From contig NZ_VDBO01000001.1 in assembly GCF_005930355.1 (NCBI RefSeq), positions 2,632,154-2,696,153 on the forward strand: 64,000 bases of DNA, given 5' to 3'. Positions within the stretch are counted from its first letter, which is position 1; every line of letters begins with the position of its first letter. This document shows positions 7,740 to 16,500 of this stretch, in pieces. The DNA is from Paenibacillus sinopodophylli. Lineage in GTDB: Bacteria; Bacillota; Bacilli; Paenibacillales; Paenibacillaceae. The notes beneath the pieces are model-generated. The model worked only from the letters and a program-made list of their open reading frames with translations. It had not been told where the DNA came from and did not search any database. A program made the position numbers and the translations under genes.

Positions 7740-9095
7740 CTATAGTCGCTTCAGGAACGATACGATCGTCAGAAGCCCTTTATCGAAATTGTCCAGATTA
7801 AAGTGTTCGTTCGGTGCATGTAGATTCTCATCTGGAAGACCGAAGCCCATCATAACGACAGGAGCCGCCAGTTCGCGGGAGAAGGTTTCGACGATCGGAA
7901 TTGATCCGCCATCTTTCGTGAACAGTGCCCGCGTACCGTAGACATCTGCGTAAGCATCCGCAGCCAACTGCAGCATCGGGTTGGAAGGATCAATGTTGAA
8001 CGCACGAGCCTTCTCGCCGTCTTTGATTTGCAGCTTCGCGCCGGACTGCATATGCTTCTGCAAATGCCGTTTGATTTTTTCCAAAATGTCTTGCGGGTCC
8101 TGGTCTCCAACTAGGCGGCACGTAATCTTGGCATGCGCCTCCTTCGGAATAACCGTTTTGGTGCCTTCGCCCTGGAATCCACCGTAAACGCCGTTCAATT
8201 CAAGCGTTGGCCTCGCTCCAATCCGTTCCACAAAGGAGAAGCCCTCTTCGCCGTACAACGCGTCAAGACCAAGACTTTCCTTCAAGTGATCTTCATTCAG
8301 CATCTGCTTGGCGAATTCTTCTCTCATGAGCTGCGAAAGCTCCGGTACGCCTTCATAGAATCCCTCGACGCTCACGCGACCCTCATTATCGTGTAAAGTC
8401 GAAAGCAAAGAGACGAGGGCATGAAGCGCGTTTGGAACACCACCTCCGTATGAGCCGGAGTGCAAATCCGTATTCGCAGTGTTCACAGTGACCTCAAGCG
8501 AGCATAATCCCCGAAGTCCCGTACTGATAGCAGGCTTGCCCGGCTCAAGCAGCGAAGTGTCCGAAATCAGGATGACGTCAGCGGCCAGCTTTTCCCGATT
8601 CGTGGCTAAGAAAGGAGGAAGACTACGGCTGGAAACTTCTTCTTCACCCTCGATGCATAGCTTAATATTAACCGGAAGCTTCTCTTCCTGCTTCAATATG
8701 GCTTCTATTGCTTTAATATGTAGAAACACCTGACCTTTATCATCTGTCGCTCCCCTGGCGTACAGCTTACCATCCCGAATGTCAGGCTCGAAGGGTGGCG
8801 TCGTCCACAAATGCAGCGGATCGACTGGCTGCACATCGTAATGACCGTATACAAGCACGGTAGGTTTTCCGGGAGCATGTAAATGGTCGGCATACACAAT
8901 CGGATGTCCGTCCGTTTGATGGACATCCACGTTCTCTAGACCTGCGCGGGTGAGCGTGTCCGCAAGCCATTCGGCCGCTTTGTTCATATCCGCTTTATGC
9001 GCAGATAAAGCCGATATGCTCGGAATAGACAACCATTGCTTCAGCTCGCCCAACTGCTGTTCCCTTAAGTTTTGAAAATAAGTTTCATAACTCAT
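7740..9095 (-). CDS. M20 family metallopeptidase, cytosolic dipeptidase
   Basis: About 451 residues. Motifs of the M20 dipeptidase group are complete: VLVYGHYDVQPVDP (first metal His and Asp), ARGATDDKGQ (bridging Asp), CIEGEEEVSS (catalytic Glu and metal Glu), DLHSGSYGGGVPNALHAL (dimerization-domain His) and GLPDENLHAPNEHF (last metal His). The family hydrolyses dipeptides such as Cys-Gly or Xaa-His with two zinc or manganese ions. No signal peptide. The start is uncertain: ATG 9095 is used, but TTG 9101 lies six bases after GGAGG and TTG 9119 is also in frame. Single-gene unit. Confidence 0.9.
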   Translation of the reverse strand: MSYETYFQNLREQQLGELKQWLSIPSISALSAHKADMNKAAEWLADTLTRAGLENVDVHQTDGHPIVYADHLHAPGKPTVLVYGHYDVQPVDPLHLWTTPPFEPDIRDGKLYARGATDDKGQVFLHIKAIEAILKQEEKLPVNIKLCIEGEEEVSSRSLPPFLATNREKLAADVILISDTSLLEPGKPAISTGLRGLCSLEVTVNTANTDLHSGSYGGGVPNALHALVSLLSTLHDNEGRVSVEGFYEGVPELSQLMREEFAKQMLNEDHLKESLGLDALYGEEGFSFVERIGARPTLELNGVYGGFQGEGTKTVIPKEAHAKITCRLVGDQDPQDILEKIKRHLQKHMQSGAKLQIKDGEKARAFNIDPSNPMLQLAADAYADVYGTRALFTKDGGSIPIVETFSRELAAPVVMMGFGLPDENLHAPNEHFNLDNFDKGLLTIVSFLKRL

Positions 9096-9329
9096 TGGCA
9101 ATTTCATCCTCCATTTCAATTTAAATTCATCTCATTTAACATCGCCAAGCAAAAATGCCAAAGACTCTGCGTTCATTATTGGCGTAAACGAACAATTTGA
9201 TGTGCCAAATTGAATAATAGCCTACACTTAGTATGAGTTATAAGATCGATTGAGACAAGACCAGTCCATTCAAGACCGGTTTAGCTTCTTCGCCCTTTTT
9301 ATGTATCAATAATCGTTGACTGTTTTTAC

Positions 9330-9470
9330 TTGCGTGTCTGAAAACTAATCACTGAGTCAATTTCAAAATGACAGCCACGTATACAAACGACAGGAATGAC
9401 TTTGCTAGTTTGTCGTAATGGGTAGCCACACTTTGAAAATGTTTGATTTATTAAAAAACTAAGAATTTTT
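9330..9470 (-). mobile_element. remnant of an IS5-family element (right end)
   Basis: Bases 9330-9470 match the last ~140 bases of the IS5 element at 22311-23163 in reverse orientation with about three-quarters identity: GTGTCTGAAAACT at the tip, then ACAAACGACA-GAATGA, TTGTCGTAA-G-GTAGCCAC and TTGATT-TATT-AAAAAC in the same order. No transposase coding sequence remains. The interval 9102-9329 between the peptidase gene and this scar shows no gene. Confidence 0.75.
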
Positions 9471-9471
9471 T

Positions 9472-9665
9472 TTAGTTAGTCAATTGCATTTCGTTACATG
9501 TTTCCATTGGGAGGCAATTTGAAACATTTCTTTGTTTATCGATATAGATACGAACTACATTTCCATTTATATGATCTGAGAAACTTATTTTCATATCACC
9601 AAAAGGCAAAAAATTGATAAGATTATGAATATCATCTTTTGTAAGTTGTTCATCTGTGTATTTAA
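9472..9665 (-). pseudogene. 3' fragment of a gene split by the IS4-type element
   Basis: Reading on the minus strand away from the IS end at 9666, an open frame of about 64 codons (KYTDEQLTKDDIHNLINF ... IYIDKQRNVSNC) ends with TAA at 9472-9474. It has no start of its own. The regulator-like fragment at 12481-12800 stands on the other side of the element in the same direction and ends in EYEYT, so both are probably halves of one disrupted reading frame or operon. Function not recognizable. Confidence 0.5.
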
Positions 9666-9785
9666 CTATAAATGAGCAAATTCGCTTCCACTAAACTGTA
9701 AAATCAAAAAGAATAGAGACAAAGCGCTCTCCTTGTGGTAAAAAGTAGTCACCACAACAAACCTTCACACCAAGGAGAAATCGCT

Positions 9786-10208
9786 ATGTCTCATACCGCC
9801 ATCGTACCTAATCATGTCGCACTTCGCAACTACTTCTTACAGCATCGTCTGCCGCTCTATTATTCCAAGCCGGTGATGGCGCATATCGAGACGTATATGG
9901 TGGCCGCGACAGCCAAAGGGTTTCGTGGTAAAGTGGTGGATCTGGCCGAATTCAGTGCTAGCCATCGCACAACACTTGGACATTTTCTAGCCGAAGGCAA
10001 GTGGAATGAAGCGGTGCTGCAAAACAAAGTGAAGGATGAATCCCTTCAACAGGTGGTTCAGATAGCCAACCAGACGGCGGAGCCACTGTTTGTTATTCAT
10101 GATGATACGATCTCAAAGAAGACAAAGCCTTCGTCACAGGCTACGTCTCCGATGGAACAGACTGGCTTTCATCATTCGCATCTGGAAGGTAAAGTCGTTT
10201 AGGGACAT
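9786..10208 (+). pseudogene. IS4-type transposase, N-terminal half
   Basis: Begins at ATG 9786, 4-5 bases after AAGGAGAAATCGCT. Residues MSHTAIVPNHVALRNYFLQH through FVIHDDTISKKTKPSS (first catalytic Asp of the DDE triad in HDDT) to HSHLEGKVV match the N-terminal part of IS4-like transposases. A TAG then replaces the expected Tyr codon (GKVV-Y-GHQ), and the homology stops after GGACATC where foreign sequence starts. The missing remainder continues at about 11640. Confidence 0.8.
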
Positions 10209-10285
10209 CTATTTAGCCCCTATTAAGACTTGGACAGTACACCCCTTACTTAGATACAATGAAAACAAGCGGAGGGGAACGAGAA

Positions 10286-10612
10286 ATGAAGAAGAAACAA
10301 TACGACTTAAACTTTAAGAAAATGGTTGTAGCCAAAGGGAAAGAGATCGGTAATATGACGGCGGTAGCGCGCCAACATGAGCTTGATCCTAAGATGGTTC
10401 TCAGATGGGCCAGAGACCTGAACCGCAAGGATATAGATCAGTTAGACGGAAATAGTGTTAAACAAACCAAGTTTGTTCCTACTGCAGAGGATTATGCACA
10501 GCTGGAAAAAGAGAATGAAAAATTAAAGAAGCTCTTTGCGGAGCAAGCCTTGGAGAGGGACATTCTCAAAGACCTACTAAAAAAAACGAACCCGCACTTG
10601 CGGATAAAATAG
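10286..10612 (+). CDS. IS3-family transposase orfA (helix-turn-helix, leucine zipper)
   Basis: 108 residues from ATG 10286, which follows GGAGGGGAACGAGAA. KKKQYDLNFKKMVVAKGKEI and MTAVARQHELDPKMVLRWAR form the helix-turn-helix; a coiled coil follows (YAQLEKENEKLKKLFAEQAL), ending in KDLLKKTNPHL. It binds the element's ends and oligomerizes. Near its 3' end the run A8-C (10579-10587) is a classic slippery site that lets ribosomes slip -1 into orfB. Confidence 0.9.
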   Translation: MKKKQYDLNFKKMVVAKGKEIGNMTAVARQHELDPKMVLRWARDLNRKDIDQLDGNSVKQTKFVPTAEDYAQLEKENEKLKKLFAEQALERDILKDLLKKTNPHLRIK

Positions 10613-11541
10613 AAATCGCTCAGAAATATATTGGACAAGGGCATAACATTAGCTTTGTACTACGTGTAGTAGAGGTCGAACGATCTACGTATTATGCACA
10701 TGTGATTAAAATACAGCAAGAAGCAAAAACCATCCACAGGGTTGGTCGTCCTGCACCAGGTTATTCTTACACGCAAGCTGGGGACCCCATTAGCGACGAG
10801 CAAATTTGCGAATGGATAACCGAATTCTTAGCAGGAGAAGGCGCAGCGTACGGTTACCGAAAACTAACCGTGCTTCTTAGAAGACGACAAAAGCTGAAGA
10901 TCAACAAGAAGAAAGTGTACCGTCTGTGCAAGCTCATGGGCGTGCTTCGTCCACAGCGTAAAATCATCATTACCTATCCCAAGCGACTTGCTAACAATCG
11001 TGTGATAACGGATTCCAATCAATTGTGGGAGGTCGATATTAAGTATGGATGGATTCATGGGGAGCAGCGATTCTTCTTCCTAATGTGCATTATAGATGTG
11101 TTTGACCGTGCCATTGTCGCCTATCATATTGGACTGACCTGTGAAGCCAAACATCTCGTTCAGATCACGGAGGAAGCGCTCACGAAGCGCCAGCTCCTTG
11201 ATCAAGCGGTTAAGCCAGTTAGACGTTCCGATAATGGACCACAGTTTATAAGCCACCGATTTGAAAAGGCCTGTGCTGAGTTTGTCATGATTCATGAGCG
11301 TATTCCACCTAAAACAGCGAATAAAAATGCTCATATTGAATCTTATCATGCCATCATCGAACTAGAGTGCTACCGTCGCCATGAATTTGAGTCCTACCCT
11401 CAGGCGTATGAGATCGTTAGTCAATTTATTCAAGATTACAACCACATTCGCCTACATGGTAGTATCTACGACTTTTCACCATACGAATATATGAAGGCAG
11501 TCAAAGATGGAACTGTGAAGCCTAAGCAGATTAAAGTTTAG
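10585..11541 (+). CDS. IS3-family transposase orfB (DDE integrase), reached by -1 frameshift
   Basis: The orfB frame is open from the slippery A-run through KNEPALADKIEIAQKYIGQG without its own start until a GTG/ATT-rich region near 10700, so it is expressed as an OrfAB fusion. It has the HTH_21 segment (GEGAAYGYRKLTVLLRR ... KVYRLCKLMGV) and the rve integrase core: WEVDIKYGWI (Asp), RRSDNGPQFIS (Asp) and ANKNAHIESYHAII (Glu). All three catalytic acids are present and no stop interrupts the frame, so this copy may still be active. Confidence 0.88.
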   Translation, partial: NEPALADKIEIAQKYIGQGHNISFVLRVVEVERSTYYAHVIKIQQEAKTIHRVGRPAPGYSYTQAGDPISDEQICEWITEFLAGEGAAYGYRKLTVLLRRRQKLKINKKKVYRLCKLMGVLRPQRKIIITYPKRLANNRVITDSNQLWEVDIKYGWIHGEQRFFFLMCIIDVFDRAIVAYHIGLTCEAKHLVQITEEALTKRQLLDQAVKPVRRSDNGPQFISHRFEKACAEFVMIHERIPPKTANKNAHIESYHAIIELECYRRHEFESYPQAYEIVSQFIQDYNHIRLHGSIYDFSPYEYMKAVKDGTVKPKQIKV

Positions 11542-11639
11542 TATCGATCAAAACGTCCATTTTGGAGCATAAGAGAGATATTTAAAGCAATCCTTTGATC
11601 CATACTGAATAAGAGGTGCAGTGTCCACAATAAGGGAGT

Positions 11640-12439
11640 TTAACCGACATCAGGTTCAAGCGACGGTCGTCCAAAGCAGCGACACCTCATTGATCCATCA
11701 CATTGACTTATACGACAAAACGAAAACACATCCCGATGGCAGGGTCTACACAAAGATCGATCACGTATGTGACATGGCCGTTACGCTTCCGATTCCGCCC
11801 TATGGTGGTTATGCACTGGTCGATTCCTGGTTTACTTGCGCCCGTGTGATCGGCAGTTACCCCGCTGTGGGATACCACTTGATTGGCGGTCTTAAAACAA
11901 ACCGAATCATCTACCCGCAAGGCATCCGCATTTCGATACAGGATTTTGCCGCTCATATGCGCAAAGAAGACGTTCGCCTTGTGACCGTGAACGAAACTTC
12001 TTACTGGACGTACCGATATGAGGGCGCTTTGAACGAGATTGAAAACGCCGTTGTTCTTCTGTGCTGGCCGGAGCAAGCGTTTGGCGTGCCGAAAGCACTC
12101 CGAGCTTTTCTATGCACCGATGTCTCTTTGAACACGGAAACGATTTCGACTTACTACAGCAAACGATGGCCGATTGAGATCCTTTTCCGTCAGTCCAAGA
12201 ATAACCTCGGCTTCGATACGTACCAAGTTCGTTCAGCAACTGCTTTTGTTCGACTCTGGGCGCTACTTGCGTGGACGCATTTGTACTGTACCACTGGCTT
12301 AGGGCAACCCTGTCCATTTGGCGATGGCTTGCGTGCCGTTCGCAAACAAGTTCAAATGGATCGCCTGCAGTTTGTCTACGACTGTGTTCAGAAAGGCATC
12401 CCTTTTCATCTTGTTCGTGAGCGGTTTAAATTAGCTTAA
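11640..12439 (+). pseudogene. IS4-type transposase, C-terminal half
   Basis: Homology resumes at RHQVQATVVQSS (expected GHQVQ) and continues through YGGYALVDSWFTCARV (second catalytic Asp) to the IS4 signature Y-x2-R-x3-E-x6-K in YYSKRWPIEILFRQSK (third catalytic residue Glu). The frame is intact to TAA 12439 but lacks the first half, so it cannot give a working enzyme by itself. Confidence 0.8.
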
Positions 12440-12480
12440 TCTCAATTGGATATTTTATATTCGTTTTTGCTCATTTATAG

Positions 12481-12800
12481 TTGTATATTCATATTCCTAA
12501 CCATCATCGTTTGTAATAATATCTTCAACTTCAAACGAATCTCGTTTAGATATACGTCTTACATAGTCGAGTCGTAATTCTATTTCTTCAACCTTAGTAA
12601 GTTCCTTCTGAAAGAACTCCACTTCAATCCTAAATATTTGTGAAAGTACTTCTAGCTTGGCATTTGGAATGGCTCTGCGCTTACTAATTCAATCCGTAAC
12701 CGTAGATGGTGTAATCTCCAGCTTCTCAGCTAATTTTTTATACGTTCCGTTGTAAAATTTACGATGTATTCTAAACCAATCATAAATATCCCTCCAATAA
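12481..12800 (-). pseudogene. decayed XRE/Cro-type regulator, interrupted by IS4-type element
   Basis: In one minus-strand frame the sequence reads DWFRIHRKFYNGTYKKLAEK, then LEITPSTVTD, a TGA where Trp is expected, and ISKRRAIPNAKLEVLSQIF, which is a Cro/C1 helix-turn-helix. The ATG after GGAGGGATATTT is in a different frame, so an early frameshift plus the TGA and a later TAG have destroyed the gene. It runs into the IS end at 12480. This is the only content of the 390-bp gap before the immunity gene. Confidence 0.6.
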
Positions 12801-12821
12801 AACGACGTATCAAGAAAATTC

Positions 12822-12864
12822 AAAAAAAGAAACTACATGGAGTTGTTATACTCACATGTAGTTC
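12822..12864 (-). terminator. terminator of the RHS-immunity operon
   Basis: Minus strand: GAACTACATG pairs with CATGTAGTTTC around a 15-base loop and is followed by seven T. It lies 9 bases after the stop codon of the immunity candidate. Confidence 0.88.
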
Positions 12865-12872
12865 CTCAAGTT

Positions 12873-13451
12873 TTAGATTGTATCTAATTCAGAGAATAAA
12901 CAGTTAAACACTCTTACCTCTCCAAAATTCAAAAGTTCAGTTTCTAAATCAGGAACAAAACTTTTGCAAACTAAATCTTCTAGTTTGGTACGCTTTTTTC
13001 TTTTCATCAACGAATCAATTTCGATTGATATTCTTTGCATTTCTTTATTTATTACATTTACGCTACTAAAGTGCCAATTCCCTTCAATTAAATTCGTATT
13101 GACATAATTAAAATAATAAAAATCTCCAAGAATGCTTACATATAGCACCAAATCAATCCGTCTACCCCCTAGCACATTAATTAATTCTACATCATCGTCA
13201 AGAATTTTCTGATCCTTGGCTATTAAGACTTTATATTGCATGCAATTGTATTCTTCTAAATTCGTCCAATCAACCACCGAATATTCAGGTAGTAATTTCT
13301 CTATTTCCTTTACTAGCAAGCTAGTTTTTCCTTTAAACTCATTCCTTTTCCTACTTAACCTATTATATTCTTCACTCAATTTGTATCTGACATCATTAAA
13401 TGCAATTCCCTTAGGAAAAAAATTATAAATCAATGATAGTAATTCTCCCAT
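12873..13451 (-). CDS. small acidic-basic cytosolic protein, candidate immunity protein for the RHS toxin
   Basis: 192 residues, no signal peptide or membrane segment, beginning MGELLSLIYNFFPKGIAFND and rich in Leu, Glu and Lys. No known domain recognized. It lies 49 bases downstream of the RHS gene in the same direction and before a terminator, which is where immunity genes of RHS/WapA-type toxins sit; like that gene it is AT-rich. Ribosome site GGAGG lies 12 bases before ATG 13451, a long spacing, so a slightly different start is possible. Immunity function is inferred from position only. Confidence 0.6.
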   Translation of the reverse strand: MGELLSLIYNFFPKGIAFNDVRYKLSEEYNRLSRKRNEFKGKTSLLVKEIEKLLPEYSVVDWTNLEEYNCMQYKVLIAKDQKILDDDVELINVLGGRRIDLVLYVSILGDFYYFNYVNTNLIEGNWHFSSVNVINKEMQRISIEIDSLMKRKKRTKLEDLVCKSFVPDLETELLNFGEVRVFNCLFSELDTI

Positions 13452-13500
13452 TTAAGTAATCTACCTCCAATAGGTTAACAAACAAAAGATAAATATTTAT

Positions 13501-16500
13501 TCACTTTCTATTGTCTGTCTTATCAAATCGTTTGTCTGTCAGCAATTTCTTAGCTTTCTTAGCATCTTTATCTCCCTGTTTTGCTGCTCTTTCTATTTCC
13601 TCCATTGTTTTATCTACCCACTGACTAGGAAATTCTTTATTTATAGCTCCTTTTTTTGTTTTTGTAATTATCTCTCTTGCTGTAATACTAACCTTATTTC
13701 CATATTTTATTGCTCCTCTTCCTAAAAATGTAACCGCTACTTTTGTAGCATTTGCATACAATCCAAATCCATTTTCATCTGACTCAATCCATTTAATTGT
13801 GCTATCCCTTGCAAGTTTCATTACAACATCTTCTGGAATCATTTTATCTGTTGACTGCATTATGTCATTTTCATTTAATCCTTGTTCCTTAAACCATGAA
13901 GCATTTCTTATCAATTCCCTGAGCTTATTAGCTTCACTTGACCAATAACGCATATCTTCTTTGTTCCCTTGTTCATACGCCTCTTGATATTTCCATTTCA
14001 TTTCATTAATAGTCCAATTGGCTGTAATCACTGTTGCCCAATTTCCTGTAGGGTCAATGTATAATAACGGATTATTATGCACATAAGTATAAAGATTCAA
14101 ACTAAGCGGATTCGTTATCTCCCCTTCATACGTATCCTCATTAATAAATCTACCAACGTTGGGATCATAATAACGAGCACGTAAATAGTAAAGACCCGTT
14201 TCCTCATCATAGATCTCACCTGCGTATTTAAACTCATTTGCAATTCCCTCGGTTTTTTTTGTGATTTTTCCCCATTCATCATATTCGTATGAATTAATAA
14301 CTTCACCATTAGTGTCTACCATCTGAATAACATCACCATGGCCATTGTATAAATAATAATAATCTTTATTCATTGCTATGTCCTTTTTGACAAGTAATCT
14401 ATCCCCACGGACATAATTTGCTGTTACTACATTATTCCCATTCACCTCTGAGATTACTTCACTATTCAAATTATAGCGATATTGCTTTATATCTGATCCT
14501 TTTGCCTTCCGGTAACGAAGTTTGTCTGGTGAATATTCAAATGTCGTTACTTCATTCCCATTGGTATTCTTAATTAAGTTGTTATGTAGATCATATTCAT
14601 ACGATCTCTCGTCTAAAATTAAGGGTACATTACTAGTGTCACTTAATGTCAATCGATTACCTTGAACATCATAAGTATAGACAACTGTTTTATCAACGCT
14701 TGTAATAGTTAAAAGTCTATTAAGCTTGTCGTAGGTGTAGGATTTGACCTTTAACATTTGATTAACTTCTGACTGTAAAACCGTTTCAATATTTCCGTTA
14801 TTATCATACTTATAGCTATATGAAGATAATAAAGTACTACCTTTTTTATTCGTTATGGTGTCAAGCCTCTCGAGTTTATCATACACATACTCTGTTTTCA
14901 GAATAGAGCCATCCATTAAAGGCGGATAGGATAAAGATTTCACTCGCCCATTTGGATAATACGTATATTTGACGTTTACGGCATCAGAATTGTTTAAAGT
15001 CTGCTGTCCATTTGTCTGTACTTTCTCCAATTGAAGTCTGTCATACTTGAACTGAGTATGAAAGCTGTTTGATGCTCCACCTGATATATTAAGTTCAGTA
15101 ATACGGTTATTCAAGTCATATTCAATCCCTAGTGATGATGAAAATGTATTGTTAGCTCCTTGAACTTGAATAGAAGTTAGCCGTTCTAAATAATCCTTTT
15201 GTGTTGTCAAAGAAGATGATTTTACACCATTTTTATAATACTCTTGAGTATCAGAACGAATGCCATTGCTTCCAAAAATCGACTTGACTTGCTCCGAAGC
15301 TGCGCCTGAACGTGTTAATGTGAGGAGAATTGGTCGATTCTGTTCATCATATTGATAATTGGATTTTGTCCCATTTCGGTCGGTTAATTGCTGTAACAGA
15401 CCTAAGTTATTATAATCATACGTTTCTCGAATAAAGGATGGGTCTTCTTTGTAGATTAGTCCGCCTAATTCATTATATTTCTTAGTGTTGACGAGCGTCG
15501 GTGAATCAAATTCACTGCTGTGTGTGCTAGTATCCGTTATTTGACCACTTTTATTGTATGAGTACTTTACTATTTGTCCGAGAGCATCTTTAACTTCAAT
15601 CAATCGGTTCAGAATATCATACGTATATTTCGTAGTGACACTCTCATTATTCAAATTCCTTTTGGGATCTGTATAAGTGATTAGATTTCCTCTTAAGTCA
15701 TACGAATACAATTCTGTCAAAGGAATCGTTTGATTAGGCCAGTCTTTAAATACCCTATTGACTAATAATTGTCCCCATTGATCGTAATCTCGTTCAATAT
15801 AGTTCGATTTCAAAGCATTTTTGTTTAGAATTTGATTATCCCGATAAGCAGGGATATCCGTAACGGCAATAAAATAATTATTTTCCTTTCTTAATTTCAG
15901 GTTGCTTTCTGATACATATAAATTCCCATATATATCAATCGCTTCTTTTTGAGCACCCCAAGCATCGTAAGTAACTGTTGTCGTGTTGTTCATCGGGTCA
16001 ATAGCATAGACAGCCCTAGTTAAATCGTCTGGACGATATTGTGTGGTCTGAGTTTCTCCATTGTTAGATTTTTGCGAATAGCGCAAAAAGCCGAAAGCAT
16101 CATAATAGTCATTTTGGACAGCAAATGCTGTGGTTACATTGTTGGATTTCTGAGTATATTTACGTTTAGAACTGACGAGTATTGATGATACGTATGCATT
16201 ATAGGCATCTGCTGATGAAGGAATAACTGAATTACTATACGTTATTTCGTCCATAACATTGTAACCAACGCCATTGGCATTAGTAAAACTCGGATAAGTA
16301 ATCATGGTTGTTCGTCCAAGTGCATCATATTGATATGATGTAACTTTACCGTCTCCGTTTATTTCGCTTTCCAAAGTACCATTCCCCATATTGTAGTTCA
16401 TTGAACTCTGAACCAGTTGGGTGATATTGGGTACGGTCTTAATAGTAAAATAACTTCTTACTTCACTTGGGTAGGCATAAACAGTGGATGAATTAAATAT

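Larger units (their letters stand above)
10231..11627 (+). mobile_element. IS3-family (IS150-like) element nested in the IS4-type element
   Basis: Imperfect terminal repeats TGGACAGTACACCCCTTA (10231-10248) and the complement of TGGACACTGCACCTCTTA (ending 11627) bracket orfA and orfB. The bases just outside are AGACT and CAATA, so no clean target duplication is seen. The IS4 coding sequence reads GGACATC at 10202 and CGACATC again near 11648, so the insertion carries some extra flanking sequence. Confidence 0.8.
9666..12480 (+). mobile_element. IS4-type insertion sequence interrupted by an IS3 element
   Basis: The ends are a perfect 15-bp terminal inverted repeat, CTATAAATGAGCAAA at 9666-9680 and its complement at 12466-12480. 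The transposase lies between them in two parts (9786-10208 and 11640-12439) separated by an IS3-family element. The flanks (AATATACA on one side, TAAATACA on the other, minus-strand reading) could be a diverged target duplication, but this is not clear. Target: a regulator-like gene of the accessory island. Confidence 0.8.

Noticed and set aside
9120..9330. Structured RNA from the repeat CAAGACC near 9260-9290
   Set aside because: The repeats do not form a stable stem and no gene follows in the right orientation.
9735..9785. Earlier GTG start for the IS4-type transposase
   Set aside because: The ATG at 9786 has AAGGAG at the correct distance and matches the family start.
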